Origin: Caprella mutica
Lineage: Eukaryota > Arthropoda > Malacostraca > Amphipoda > Caprellidae
Direction: 5' to 3'
Length of the DNA: 64,000 bases
Assembly (NCBI GenBank): GCA_947561585.1
Contig: CANNZV010000273.1
Span: 62,001 to 126,000, forward strand
The translations under genes and the position numbers were made by a program. Of this stretch, positions 1-10,818 are shown piece by piece; position 1 is the first letter of the stretch, and the number at the start of each line of letters is the position of its first letter. The notes beneath the pieces are model-generated. The model worked only from the letters and a program-made list of their open reading frames with translations, was not told the origin of the DNA and ran no database searches.

Positions 1-436
1 AATATCTACATATAAAATCAATATTTAATTCGCACAGTTTTCTCTAAATAAATAATACAGTTAATTTCCTAAGAAAAATACATTGAATAAAAAGTACCTC
101 GCAAGTTGATGATAAAAAGAAGTTTCCGAAACTTTTGTTCCCTAATTAAATATCTACTTCTTGGTATAAAAAAGGTAACGGAGCAGTATCGGGCACTCAC
201 TTACGGTAACAGTTCTCGGATAGTGGGGGTATAACATAGGTCATGTAGAAACTTCTATAATTTGTATAGCTTAAAGTTTCAATAATCAGATGCTACTTTT
301 TGACCTCAAACCGCATTGATGATAATTTTTTATACTTATATTGACTTAAATTTTTACAATCACCTCCGAGTGACAATGAAAAACATGAACATGAAGAAAT
401 AAAACATTATAAAGATGAAGAATTGAATTAGAGTAG
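1..436. other. AT-rich stretch without a gene
   Basis: No coding exon is visible. Around 215-265 there is a decayed copy of a short repeat (a tract reading CTCGGATAGTGGGG followed by ATAACATAGGTCAT) that is better preserved at 3640-3735. Confidence 0.5.
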
Positions 437-705
437 AGAGGAACTACTCCTTAGTGAACTACTCCTTAGTGAACTACTCCTTAGTGAACTCCTTCTTAGT
501 GAACTCAACCTTAGTGAACTCCTCTATAGTGAACTCCTCCTTAGTGAACTCCTCCTTAGTGACCTCCTCCTTAGTGAACTACTCCTTAGTGAACTACTCC
601 TTAGTGAACTACTCCTTAGTGAACTCCACCTTAGTGAACTACTCCTTAGTGAACTCCTCTATAGTGAACTCCTCTATAGTGAACTCCTCTATAGTGAATG
701 AGTTA
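437..705 (+). repeat. 15-bp minisatellite derived from a MITE end
   Basis: About 17 tandem copies of a 15-bp unit of the form GAACTCCTCTATAGT or GAACTACTCCTTAGT. The last units at 650-700 read GAACTCCTCTATAGTGAA, which is the terminal inverted repeat of the MITE next to it (640-880) and of its relative at 44279-44487. The array is therefore best read as amplification of the left end of that MITE. The 89-codon ORF here exists because the unit length is a multiple of three and lacks a stop; I do not call it a gene. Confidence 0.85.
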
Positions 706-880
706 GGATGTAAAACCGTATAGTAAACAAATTTTCTTTAGTCTACGATGAATTACCATCAGTTTTAGAAAACTAATGGCTATTTCATGACAGACTGAAG
801 AAAATCTGTTCACTATACGGGCTACATCCTAACTCATTCACTATAGATGAGTTCTATACTGTACTTGTATTGTGTTTTAA
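640..880. mobile_element. MITE, family F, copy 1
   Basis: The arms are inverted: the left arm runs from CTATAGTGAATGAGTTAGGA into TTTTCTTTAGTCTACGATGA, and the right arm (about 770-880) is its imperfect reverse complement, ending CTATAGATGAGTTCTATACT. A second copy with the same arms lies at 44279-44487. There is no coding capacity, so it is a non-autonomous foldback element. Confidence 0.75.
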
Positions 881-1130
881 TGTACCTAGCCCTAAGCAAA
901 CAACTTTGATATTTATTAATAGAAAACGAAAAACTTGAAGTACCAATGCTGAACTTAAAGCAGGGTCTCCCCCGCTTTAAGTTCTTTTTCTAAGTTACTG
1001 TGAGTTACGTTTTTCGACTTAAAGCGAGGTAGGTCTGTAATTCATTCTTACTCTAAGCTTTATATATAAAATATCCTTTGAAATTCACTTCCAGAGTATT
1101 TAATATCTATAACTTACCTTCTTGTTGCAG

Positions 1131-1249
1131 GAAGCTCGTCGCAGCTTCCAACTAAGTTTCTGGTGGTAGATGAGGTATCTCTCTCCGGTGAACACCAGCA
1201 AAGATATGACTTGAGACTACCCTCTGAGCTGTCCACCACAAGACCATGA
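1131..1249 (+). CDS. Probable last coding exon of an unknown gene (5' part missing)
   Basis: A pyrimidine-rich acceptor (CTTCTTGTTGCAG) ends at 1130. From 1133 one frame stays open for 38 codons to TGA at 1247-1249, encoding a peptide that starts SSSQLPTKFLVVDEVSLSGE. Base composition is visibly richer in G+C than the flanks. The exon enters with two leading bases (GA), so the preceding exon must end one base into a codon; I see no matching exon in 1-1130, and the rest of the gene probably lies before the window. An AATAAA follows at 1391. The protein family was not recognised. Confidence 0.5.
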
Positions 1250-1390
1250 CAAATGTGGCCATCACGAGCATCCCCTCTGTTTCTCTTCTTCACGTCTAAA
1301 AACTAATTCATTTAACTCCTCGCTGTTCACTGTACAGAAGTAATAATGTTAAATTACCTTTAGCAACATTGTCACAAGTTCTTGGAGGTT

Positions 1391-1396
1391 AATAAA
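1391..1396 (+). promoter_or_regulatory. Candidate polyadenylation signal
   Basis: AATAAA lies about 140 bp after the stop codon of the 1131-1249 exon. The position fits a short 3' UTR, but the hexamer is common in sequence this AT-rich. Confidence 0.35.
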
Positions 1397-1635
1397 TGTG
1401 TATTATTCGATGTTATGAAATATGCAGTGCGCAGGACTGTTTGTGTACCTAATTAATTTTAATTGAGAAGTTCTCTGATCATCACGACGATATTTAATGA
1501 AGGACAACTAATATTTTCAAATTGAAAAATAAGCTAATTATATTTACTAATGGGAGCTGGGGTAATTTTAATGATGAAAACAGTTTTATAGGAAATATAA
1601 AAAAAATTATTATTTTACTGGGTAAGTTAAATCTT

Positions 1636-1683
1636 ACCGTACAGTTACGTATTCCCGTACAGTTACGTATTCCCGTACAGCAT
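1636..1683 (+). repeat. Short 18-bp tandem repeat
   Basis: About 2.5 copies of CGTACAGTTACGTATTCC in an otherwise featureless AT-rich stretch (1400-2060) in which I see no gene. Confidence 0.7.
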
Positions 1684-2065
1684 TTACTCGTATATTCATA
1701 AAATACGATAATTTGTATATTATATAAATTAATATAAGAAAAGAGTAAAAACTATTTCATCAAACTGCCAGTATTTTTACATATTATTTTGAGTAACTAT
1801 TGAAATATTGTAACTAAAACTATATTCTAGGAGTCCACGGAATAACTGATGAAAAAAAATTAAAATTCGTGAGATATTGAATTGGTTATCATTTTTAGGA
1901 TACTGTATAACTTATTATTTTAAGCAAATAATTAGGAACAGTTACTTCTGAGATATTCATCTATATTAATAATTGTTTCTGATATTTTACTAATGTCACA
2001 ATAACAAAATAAACTGTGAATTTTATAAGAGCACTCACCTATCAGATTGAAAAATTGGATAAATT

Positions 2066-2432
2066 CCTAGTTCACGTCCCTATTTCATTTAGGGACGTGA
2101 ACTAGAGAGGAGGTATTTCTAAATTATTTTTCTTAAATTTAATTACCAAAAATAAAAATATGCTGCACTGAAAAATACTAATTGACAGAAAATTTAGTAT
2201 CTAAACTACATATACAAATAATACCAAAAAGGAATATTTAAAAGTGAAATTCAGCAAATTAAAGAATATCGTTTTGGTAAACAAATATATATATATTTTT
2301 TTTTTTTAATGGTTATGAAAATTATTAATTTACGATTACCCCCTTCCTAGTTCTTGTCCCTAAATCATTTAGGGACATGAACTAGGAAGGGGGTATTTGG
2401 ATTGGTTCCTAGTTCACGTCCCTAAATGAAAT
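2066..2432. mobile_element. Hairpin-ended element, family C, copy 1
   Basis: It is bounded by near-perfect hairpins whose arms read CCTAGTTCACGTCCCTA and TAGGGACGTGAACTAG, at 2070-2107 and 2343-2392, with a partial third arm at 2406-2430. The body between them matches the bodies of the copies at 31205-32130 and 45085-45555. There is no ORF. Confidence 0.75.
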
Positions 2433-2529
2433 GATGTATCGATACTACTTTTTTGCTTATTTTCAGTAGATATATACATTAATAGTTATTTTTAATATAC
2501 ACAATAATGATTCATTGGGGTTAAAATAA

Positions 2530-3490
2530 TTTAATGGATCTTTCCCATTTGACGACCCCCACCAAATTAAACTCAAATAATTTTTTATTATGTATTTTTG
2601 TCCATAGAATCCGAAAATCAAAACAGTTTTATGTAGAAACTAATAGTTTTTGAGATATGAGGGTTTAAAGTTATTTATTTCCTATGTATTACTGAAGGAT
2701 TGAGAACTTTGAAAAAACTCGTGTTTTCATTGAAATTACTTAAACAATATATATTTTTGGCATGAAACAGTAATGTAGTTTGTTGTATCCGCTAGTTTGT
2801 TGTACTGCACACTTCATGATTGTTTAATGACTTGGCAGGGGGGTTCGGTGGAGGGCACGCCCCCCGAAATACATATATCAAATATATTTCCAGTTTCCGT
2901 GATATTTTCAAATTATTACTTCAATACTGATATGTGTAAAAGGGGAGCGTGCCGCACCCCATACCCCCCTGCCAGGTCATTAAACAATCACGAAGTGTGC
3001 AGTACAACAAACTAGCGGATACAACAAACTAAATTACGAAAAGAAAGAAGAAAATTCAATGTGGAACAAGTAGAGACATGATAGATTCCTGTTTGTGCGA
3101 ATTCATCTGGAAGCGCAGGCACGCTGAAAAGAACCTTCTTGTCGAAATATTGAGAAATATTGTTATTTTTCATGAAAAATAGCTAAAATAGCAATGTGTG
3201 TTACTGTTCATTCAATTATTCCCCTTTTTTATTAATTTTCATATTAATTTTGTACTACTTTTTGTGTTTATTATACAATTTTTCAATGAAAACGCGTGTT
3301 TTTTCAAAGTTCCCAATCCTTCAGTAATACATAGGAAATAAATAACTTTAAACCCTCATATCTCAAAAACTATTAATTTCTACAAAAAACGGTTTTGATT
3401 TTCGGATTCTATGGACAAAAATACATATAAAAAAATTAATTTAAATTGAATCTGGTGGGGGTCGTCAAATGGGAAAGAACCTATTTAATT
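2530..3490. mobile_element. Long-arm MITE, family N, with a family G element inside
   Basis: The left arm (2530-2745, containing CCATTTGACGACCCCCACC) and the right arm (3288-3490, containing GGTGGGGGTCGTCAAATGGG) are inverted copies over about 200 bp. A second complete inverted-repeat element sits near the middle at 2775-3031. The 72-codon ORF at 2797-3015 lies wholly inside that inner element. Confidence 0.8.
2775..3031. mobile_element. MITE, family G, copy 1 (complete)
   Basis: Inverted arms of about 90 bp start with GTAGTTTGTTGTATCCGC and run through AATGACTTGGCAGGGGGG. Half copies of the same module occur in the centre of two unrelated MITEs, at 6683-6773 and 31024-31104. Confidence 0.8.
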
Positions 3491-3639
3491 TCACATAGTT
3501 AATTAATTTCGTAAATAAAAAAGAAGATTCTAACATAAAAGAAGAACCAATTAATTAATCAGAATGTTCCTCAATATTACACAAAAGAATTAAAGAGGGG
3601 ACTTTAACAAACCTAATATAGCTAATTAATTAGGATCAC

Positions 3640-3735
3640 AGTACTCGGAAAGAGGGAACATAGGTCATGATAGGACAATGAGTAATTTCTAAAGGTCGGA
3701 TTATTTTATTACCTATGCTAATGTCCACTTTTCGA
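3640..3735. mobile_element. Small MITE, family J
   Basis: Ends reading CACAGTACTCGGAAAG and CTTTTCGAGTGCTGTG are inverted. The left 75 bp recurs at 24284-24361, and shorter remnants lie near 215-265 and 27850-27880. Confidence 0.55.
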
Positions 3736-3739
3736 GTGC

Positions 3740-4480
3740 TGTGAGTGTTTGGTAATTGATTGGTCACCCTGTATAGACTGATACACCAGAAAATATTTCA
3801 ATGCAAGACTCCTCGCTAAATCTTTAATTGAATTTAGTAAAAACAAGCAACAGAAAAGTGTACATGAAGGTATAAGAATAATGTATAAATCTCAATCAAC
3901 CCTATTCAAAAATTTATGGAAAATCTAAAAAAAATATCACGGTTAAATATATAACTCAGTACTACATGAATGTAACGGAAAATCTTTAAAAACTTGCTAC
4001 ATCTAGTTATAGCAACATTTATGATCTAGAATGGGCCAAAAATACTACTTAAAAGTAATGTAAAAAGTTACAGATTTCTATACTAGACCAAGGTAATATA
4101 GATAGTTATGGACACATTGGGTGTCCGTAACAATAAAACATTTTCATACGATTAGAAAGGATTTGGTTAGGTACTACACCATTCATATAAATACATATCT
4201 ACTATCTAGGTATAGCAACCAAATATAAACACATGCAAATAGGTAACACCCACAACAACATAACAAAATATTAATAGATGAAAATAATGAACTTAAATCA
4301 ATCACAAATCTGAACATCTATGCTATTTACACAAATTCGAAATAGTAAGAATAATTCAGAGCAGATTATTTTGTCATTTAAGCCTGTAAGTGAAATACAT
4401 AATAACTAAGGAATAGATGAACTAACATAGTCAACTGTTCAAACTACTTCCACATGACCAATCACAGATCATGTTGATCA
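3740..4480. other. AT-rich stretch without a gene
   Basis: No ORF, array or clear inverted repeat was recognised. The string GGTCACCCTGTATA at 3760 recurs at 6172 and looks like a transposon-end remnant. Confidence 0.4.
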
Positions 4481-4492
4481 GGTTCGAGCTAG

Positions 4493-4580
4493 TGACGTCA
4501 TTAGTTTGGTCATTAAGGTGACAATAATAAAATATATAAACTCGAAAATCATCACATGACAGTCACCCAAAGTGACGTCA
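4493..4580 (+). promoter_or_regulatory. Promoter-like segment: two CRE-type palindromes and a TATA-like box
   Basis: Full TGACGTCA palindromes occur near 4494 and 4572, with TATATAAAC near 4534 between them. TGACGTCA is the binding palindrome of CREB/ATF bZIP factors. A start codon in good Kozak context (ACCATGG) follows at 4742. Promoter function is inferred. Confidence 0.3.
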
Positions 4581-4741
4581 CTCGGAATTAGAAATTTCGT
4601 CACTTTTCAATGTTTAAATAATTTAGATTCTACTATAAAGCTATGTGCAGTTGTAAAGGATATAGTGCCTGTGTCAAACTGTTCAATTGCTTGCTAGATT
4701 TTTGAGAAGTAGAGATTCGTGTTAGGTAGAATTCTTTTACC

Positions 4742-4858
4742 ATGGAACAACTCTCAGTTAAGAAAGTGAACAACTATATACGTGAAGAATATATTATTCT
4801 AAAATTTCCAATCTGTGAAAGTTTCATTTATATTTCCAGAGTAATAATTATCTACTGA
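4742..4858 (+). CDS. Small ORF or first exon, 38 codons, unknown
   Basis: It begins with ACCATGG, encodes MEQLSVKKVNNY and onward, and stops at 4856-4858. It could instead be a first exon using the weak donor after MEQLSVKK. The only support is the start context and the promoter-like segment upstream. No family was recognised. Confidence 0.2.
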   Translation: MEQLSVKKVNNYIREEYIILKFPICESFIYISRVIIIY

Positions 4859-5181
4859 TCATATTATTATTTAAGCATTTTATAGAAAATAGAAATTTAT
4901 ACATAATCGAAAGTCTGGTAATATAATTATCACAGTTACTATATAAGTCTTTACCTAACATTGAACCTAGTTAAGATTATGAGCAATTCGATCCTTTTAA
5001 TGGAATCAGTATTTATTTTTCACTGTTCACACCACCATCCGTCTATAATTTAAACATGATGTCTGGCGTCATTATTTAGTTACCATTATTCTGTCTGAAA
5101 TGGTATCGATAGGTTGTGAAGACTATTATTGTCTGAATAGTTGGTATATTAATTTCATTTCTTTGCTAAGTTAAATTGCTT

Positions 5182-5422
5182 TTATGTATGTCTTAAAACA
5201 CCGTGAAATCGAATGGATAATTCGGCTAATTTCAGTTTTGCATTGTTATTGTTTCGGAATACTGAACGTAGTACCCTATAGATTTTCATAAGAGGCAATG
5301 GAAGTCCAATCGCAAAAATTGTTGCTTGTATGCTGTAATCTTGACTGTAATTACCTAACTTGAATTTACAAGTTTCTTTGAATTGGTTATATTTTGCTAG
5401 TTTGAAATAAGATGCTTCAATA
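5182..5422 (-). CDS. Possible terminal exon on the minus strand, unknown
   Basis: On the minus strand a plausible acceptor (CCATTTGTTCAG) is followed by about 80 open codons to a stop at 5182. The peptide contains IFAIGLPLPLMKIYRVLRS and a basic C-terminus. No upstream exon was located and no family was recognised. In sequence this AT-rich it could be chance. Confidence 0.2.
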
Positions 5423-5557
5423 CTGAACAAATGGAGGTTTCTTTGTATATTGTTAATTCATTAGTTAAGATGTATTTTTAAATGGTTTGTCGCCAAAAAT
5501 AGCCCACAGCTATTGTAGTGAACCAACTAGGTTTAGGTTTCCTTTCAAATTTAGCTA

Positions 5558-6325
5558 AACAATATTAATCAAAATCTGAATATCGTACTCTAGTAGGGTA
5601 AAGCAGGTAAATTGCAGCACACAAACTACCTTAAACCTTTAACACTAATATAAATCATAGCTTCAAAATCCTTGGTTAATAATTCATAACATGCATTGAA
5701 CAGAAACACGCAGAAAAGTGTTGGTACAAAAAGGAAAGCACAAGTTTAAAATTGCTTAACAAAATTGATTTTGTTTTCAGATCGTACTGTCTTCTTGCGA
5801 CCCGAAAAACTTTTTCTTTTAAATATAAAATTGTGCCTTTATTTCTGTACTTGAACAAATTTATCTAGATTGTCAATATTTTTTATATAAGTGATAGTTA
5901 TATGAATATTTTTAACCTAGAAATAAATCTGTTTTTATTATAAATGCTATTTTGTCTAAAGATTGCTTGAACTTACTTCATTGTCAGTTTTCTGACCATT
6001 TACGCCACTCATCAATTAAGTCTTTCTTATATTCACAAAAATGATTAAAGCTTTATGAAAATTTAACTGTGGATGGAGGAAGATTCAAAAAACAAAATGA
6101 CACTTGAAAGAAAACTGTACTTTCAATAGTTGTTGAAATATGTGAATTTAAATTCGGGTAAATTTGTGTGGGTCACCCTGTATAATATTAATCAAAATCT
6201 GATAGTCTTGCTCTAGTAGGGTAAGGCAGGTAATTTGCAGCACGCAAGTGACAAAACTACCTTAAACCCCAAACACTAACAAAAATCCTCAAAGTTGATA
6301 GTTCATAAAATGAATTGAGCTTCTT
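5558..6325 (+). repeat. Pair of diverged 140-bp direct repeats
   Basis: 5558-5705 and 6182-6325 are similar over about 140 bp. Both contain CTCTAGTAGGGTAA, then AATTGCAGCAC or ATTTGCAGCAC, then CTACCTTAAACC. They lie about 620 bp apart and suggest an old dispersed repeat or local duplication. Confidence 0.65.
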
Positions 6326-6466
6326 TTGAAATGCAACACTTCGATATAGATTCTGTTCAGCAGAATTAATTTTCTCTGTTTCTAAACATTAAAAGGCTGC
6401 AATATACCTGTGTGACCCTATTCTGATCACATTCACTACTATATTCCATTTTGTCGGTAAAATTTG

Positions 6467-7008
6467 TGGTAAATTTGTGCTTTAGGTCTGCCTCTGATTT
6501 TCGATATTTTTAAACTTAATATAGGTAATAGGAGTCTTCAAGATGTTTTTCACGAATACCCTTTGTTGTGGAAACTCTTGGTTTTCAAGATATAGCGCAA
6601 TTAAGTTTCCAATTGGTTAGGTTAAGTTTGGGGTCTGGAAAGGTGCATTTGCAGTTTATTTCAGATATAACATCACAAATACGTATATTGGGTGGCGTGC
6701 CGCTCCCCGAATCCCCCTGCAAGGTCATTAAACAATCATGTGTGCAGTAAAACAAACTAGCGGATACAGTGAACGGTTTCATGGCTCAAAGATTCCATAC
6801 CACAAATCTAAAAGGCGGGGGAGTCTTGTGTTTTCTACAAGTTTAATGTTATTCCTACCTGAAAGTTAGCTGCGCTATATCTCTAAAACTAAGTATTTCC
6901 ACAACAAATAATTATCTTCATAAACTTCTTGAAATGGCTTCTTTTACCTATATTTGAAGCCTCAAAATATCTAATATCGGAGTCGGACCTGAAGCACAAA
7001 TTTACCAA
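6467..7008. mobile_element. Long-arm MITE, family H, with half of a family G module inside
   Basis: The left arm (AAATTTGTGCTTTAGGTCTG... GTTGTGGAAACTCTTGG) and the right arm near 6840-7008 are inverted over about 190 bp. At its centre, 6683-6773 is the right half of the family G element (CCCCCTGCAAGGTCATTAAA). Short ORFs on both strands here are by-products of the element. Confidence 0.75.
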
Positions 7009-7111
7009 ATCTGTTCATACTTTATTTAAGTTACCAAATATTATCACTAAATTTTTTTTCATTATTTCCAGACTTTATTTTGACAGTAGATTGTAATCAT
7101 TTTTAATAGAT

Positions 7112-7878
7112 ATGGATGCGGGAACCGTAAGGATTGTAGCAGAAACCAAGAAACATGTGCGGAAAATACAATCAAATCAACATCATACCGGACCGATGAA
7201 GTTCGATTTGATTGCTAAAAGAGCTCTCAACCTAGATGTGGTTCTCAAGCGGTTTACGAAGGATGAGAAGACTTGTTGTTGTCAAGGACCCCGTCCACCT
7301 CCAAGAGGAGAATGTGATATAATCAACCTAGTACGCACTATGCTACATGCTCTGAATATAATGATTTATGTGGTACCAGATAGCTACTCTGAGATGACCG
7401 ACCTTGCTTCATACTATCCGTTCTGTACAGCCTTGGACGAAATGCAGTTCGATTATAGAGCTTGTCGACGAGATGTTATAAAGTGCAAAAATATCACCAA
7501 CAATGACGTGACTAGATGGAGAGAAATTTGTGGTTCCCTGCAAATGATGATTTATAGCAGATTTGACTTTGGTCAAAATAAAGACTGGGTGACTACGAAA
7601 GTTAGAGGCATAAAGAATGATCTTGATGATAAGCACTGTGATAAGTGGGAGATGATTGGCAGACAAGGATTTACCTTGCCAGAAGTTAAAATGGATAATG
7701 GTATTGATCATTTATTGGACCATCGGCTTGATTTCGGTGCCAGAGTTATCTTCATCGGTGATGGTTTCGATTGTTCAAACTGCGGATGTCATGAAGGTAG
7801 CCGGGACTGCTTTGCCCTCTTGGATGTATGTGATCATCGCATGTGTTTTAAATGTGGATATAAGATGGCCGCTAATGG
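7112..7878 (+). CDS. RING-finger protein, exon 1
   Basis: ATG at 7112 opens 255 codons plus two bases, ending at the donor GG|GTAAGTA. Residues 1-218 were not recognised: a basic start, a CCC-containing loop (residues 62-66) followed by PRPPPRGEC, and several hydrophobic helices. Cysteines 221, 224, 240, 245 and 248 with histidine 242 form the first two-thirds of a C3HC4 RING finger (C-x2-C-x15-C-x-H-x2-C-x2-C). The last C-x2-C pair is supplied by exon 2, so the RING itself proves the splice. RING fingers of this type usually recruit E2 ubiquitin-conjugating enzymes. Ubiquitin-ligase activity is inferred from the motif; substrate and pathway are unknown. Confidence 0.85.
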
Positions 7879-8344
7879 GTAAGTACAGCATTATTCATAA
7901 GAATATCTAGGTAGTCTGGTCATATTGTAATACGTTCACGAATCTACCATTAATTCGGTAAAATTTCTTCGGTCATTCACTTGTCTTTCGGTTGATGGCG
8001 AAAGTCATGATTTATTTAAAACCTAGACATTCTGATTAAAAAAATAATAAAGTAAAATTATTTAATGGACAAAAAAGGCAAAACGAAACTTTTTTACCAA
8101 ACTAAAAAATTTATTAAACTTTCTTTGACGGTTGTTCTGAACCTAACAATTGCTGGATCGAAGATTTTTTATCTTATTAGCGGTTGAATCAAATTGCTAA
8201 TAGTTTTGTATGATCTATTAACAATTGGTAAGAGGATTGACCATTTGGACAGCTACCACTTATTTTCAACTACATTCACCTGTTTTCCCTTGAAGCTAAT
8301 TTCAGCTATGATGTGTCACTAACCTTTATTCAATTTTTTCGCAG

Positions 8345-8558
8345 TGAACTGAAATGCAACATATGCCAAAAATATGCAGAAAGGTGGTCCACAAAGACTA
8401 TCATAATGGCTACCTCTCGTAGACACTCTAAGGAAGTCAAAGAAAGGTCACTTTATCTTAAATCCTGTACTAAAAAAGGAATAGGATTCGTATCTGTTCT
8501 AACTTTAACTGGTTTATATTACAATTACTACTACTCCCCATCCTCCACCTCCTCCTAG
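8345..8558 (+). CDS. RING-finger protein, exon 2 (C-terminus)
   Basis: The acceptor ATTTTTTCGCAG ends at 8344. The two bases carried from exon 1 join T to make Gly256, followed by ELKCNICQKY, whose Cys260 and Cys263 complete the RING. A basic stretch follows, then a hydrophobic segment at about residues 301-319 (GIGFVSVLTLTGLYYN...) and a short Ser/Pro tail ending at TAG 8556-8558. The full protein is 326 residues. The hydrophobic segment so close to the end suggests a tail-anchored membrane protein. AATAAA follows at 8583. Confidence 0.8.
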
Positions 8559-8582
8559 GTTCTTGATTTAAATTGGCTCTAA

Positions 8583-8588
8583 AATAAA
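8583..8588 (+). promoter_or_regulatory. Polyadenylation signal of the RING gene
   Basis: AATAAA lies 25 bp after the stop codon. A second copy follows at about 8616 because the segment AAATTGG...AATAAAGATTA is duplicated in tandem. Confidence 0.55.
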
Positions 8589-9054
8589 GATTACATTTTT
8601 AAATTGGTTCTTAAATAAAGATTAGACAATTTTAATTTTACTATTTTCTTATGTCTTGTACCAATAATGAAAATATAATACCATATTTTAACCTAAGGAA
8701 ATCCCACTATACCTAACTATTATATAAATGTTTCTTTTGATACTGTGTAACATGTAAATAAAAATAGTTACAGCATATTGCAAGCTTTTCAATCTAATCC
8801 TTCTAATGTCTGTATAATACAAACTTTGCAGCTTTCCAGGTAGTAATTCTCTTAAATTAAATTAATATAATGAAAAAAACTAAATTTGTTTGAGCATAAG
8901 TAGTATAATTCGTGACACAGGAGCTAACTTAGCCCTCTAATCATAGGAACCATTATAAAAATCTTCGTTTAAGAATTCTCATGTGAAATTTGTGGCGCAG
9001 CTTTTCAATTTGGTTCGTCGGGTTTTACTCTATGGATTAAAGTTGTTTAAAGTA

Positions 9055-9835
9055 ACGTGCTCTCTATACTGAAGGTGTCTGGTGAATGGAAGAGTAAGGG
9101 GTGGAGTCTCATGGGCCCCGAAATGTTGTAATTTGCGATATGTGTTTTTTCTATTTTTACCATGTTTATCATTTTAACGCTAATTGCAGTTTTATAGGTT
9201 GTGAACAACGAGGTCTAGGCTTCAATTACAATCTCCTTTTAATTTTCCTCTTCCATCCTTAAGTACAGTTACCGGTGCTTGTGTCCCTTTTCGTCAAATT
9301 ATTTGGCAAGTGACTGTCTTCACGTAGTAGATTTTCTGCATCCAGGAGGCAGGTGGTCTGATTGTCAGACAATAGTGGTTGTAAACTCTATTATATAGGT
9401 TCTTTTGCTAGTTCTCCTTTTTGTTGTATTGTAGCATTAAGGTAGTGTTAGGTTTGGCACCCATGTTCTTCAGCAATCCTTTGTATCGTTTCTCTGTTTC
9501 TTCCTCTTCCTTCTGCCTTGCTATATCCATGGGTAAGCAGGCTGACCGTTTAGGTCTTTTATTCATGGGTGTCTATTCTTGCCATCCATGCGCTGGGTCG
9601 ACACAGTTACCTGTGGTAGTAGAGTAGTCAACCTAGTTTACGGAGTGTGCTTTCACTGTCCTCCCTTCTACTAGTCCTTCTTCTCTTCATGTCTCTTTGG
9701 ATCACCTCTTAGTGGATAGGGACAACTTTAAAATCCCGAAAATAATTATTTTCTGCATCAATGGGGATTAGCAGTCTCTTTATTTAATTGCCTTTTGACG
9801 TCAGCGATATGACCTTTGGTTCATAAGCAGACGTT
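9055..9835 (+). repeat. Dispersed repeat, family K, longest copy
   Basis: It contains in order GTGAATGGAAGAGTAAGGGG, GGGCCCCGAAATGTTGTAAT, TTTTCCTCTTCCATCC, GGTGCTTGTGTCCCTTTTCG, TTTTCTGCATCC and TTTTGACGTCAGCGATATG, ending AAGCAGACGTTT. The same order recurs at 13290-13790, and shorter copies occur elsewhere. There is no credible ORF, and the superfamily is unknown. Confidence 0.7.
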
Positions 9836-10406
9836 TAAAAAAAATTAATTAAAGTGCCGCAATTCACATGTGGGACCCTATTTGCTAGTTGAGCAGCTCA
9901 CTATTTTGAAAAGGATAGCCCGTTAGATAAAGTTTTTGGTATAATTAAATCTTAAAAATTATGATAATTCATTTAGGTATCTGAAATATGAATAAATTTT
10001 TGATCTGTAGTTTTTATTCGCCGGTGCCATTGTGTGTCGCATAATTGTAAGGGGCAATTAACCTGTTTAAAAAAAATTGGTACATTGTAAAAAAATGTAG
10101 GCGATTAGTAGGGCTGTGACTTCATATAGGTGAAATAATGCTTATGCATTTGAAAAAGCATGTGCAAATAGAAATATTAATATACTAATGGAAAATGATT
10201 ACTGGCAGGCCTCGCTTTAAGTACAACTCGCTTTTATAAAAGTTATACTTATTTCGAGTAATGTCTCGAAATAAAAACCATTCAAAGACATAGAAAACGG
10301 AGGAAAATTTTTGTGATTTTTTCACGGTAACTAAAAAAAACGTCAATTATAATCTAGATGAGGTTATTAGAAGCAATTGGTTCTGAAATTCAACATGTCC
10401 CATTTC

Positions 10407-10810
10407 AGGGTAAGTACCGTGTTATCGCACTGTTCTATATTTTCGAACACGTAAAAATCTATACCAATAATTTCTTTAGTGTGTTTATTTATTTAGTGTC
10501 CGCTTTTACACGACGGGTATTAAACCTGAAGAATGTAACTATGATACGCACGGGAATATATTGACTTGAAATTCAAATTCCTTGTTTTTATTCAATTTTT
10601 AAATGTATTTTATCTTTAAAATAAATTAGACTAAGCAGGAAATTTAATTTAGTTGAATTCATTAAAAGTAACGTAATAACGGGTAATAAATTGGTGTTGA
10701 TGATGACCCGTTATTTTTATCGGGAAAATACACTAGTGTCTATATAATAATCAATATTTAACTTTATTTCAATTGGTATTCATGATACCAATTTGAATAG
10801 AGGTTGGATA
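10407..10810 (-). mobile_element. Family A MITE, long variant, truncated
   Basis: The left end (AGGGTAAGTACCGTGTTATCG) is a diverged family A terminal repeat. The roughly 340-bp interior (GTGTCCGCTTTTACACGACG, ACGCACGGGAATATA) is the reverse complement of the interior of the element at 23084-23589. The expected right end is not recognisable; an 800-bp hAT-like element begins at 10819, close to where it should lie. The 68-codon ORF starting at 10358 runs into this element and is not a gene. Confidence 0.7.
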
Positions 10811-10818
10811 ATAATTAC

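Noticed and set aside
2797..3015. 72-codon ORF
   Set aside because: It spans both arms of the family G inverted repeat and has no domain.
6568..6782. Short ORFs on both strands upstream of the RING gene
   Set aside because: They fall inside the family H MITE and its inner G module.
10358..10564. 68-codon ORF with a GTAAGT donor as a first exon
   Set aside because: The 'donor' AGGGTAAGTACCG is the terminal repeat of a family A MITE, and most of the ORF lies inside the element.
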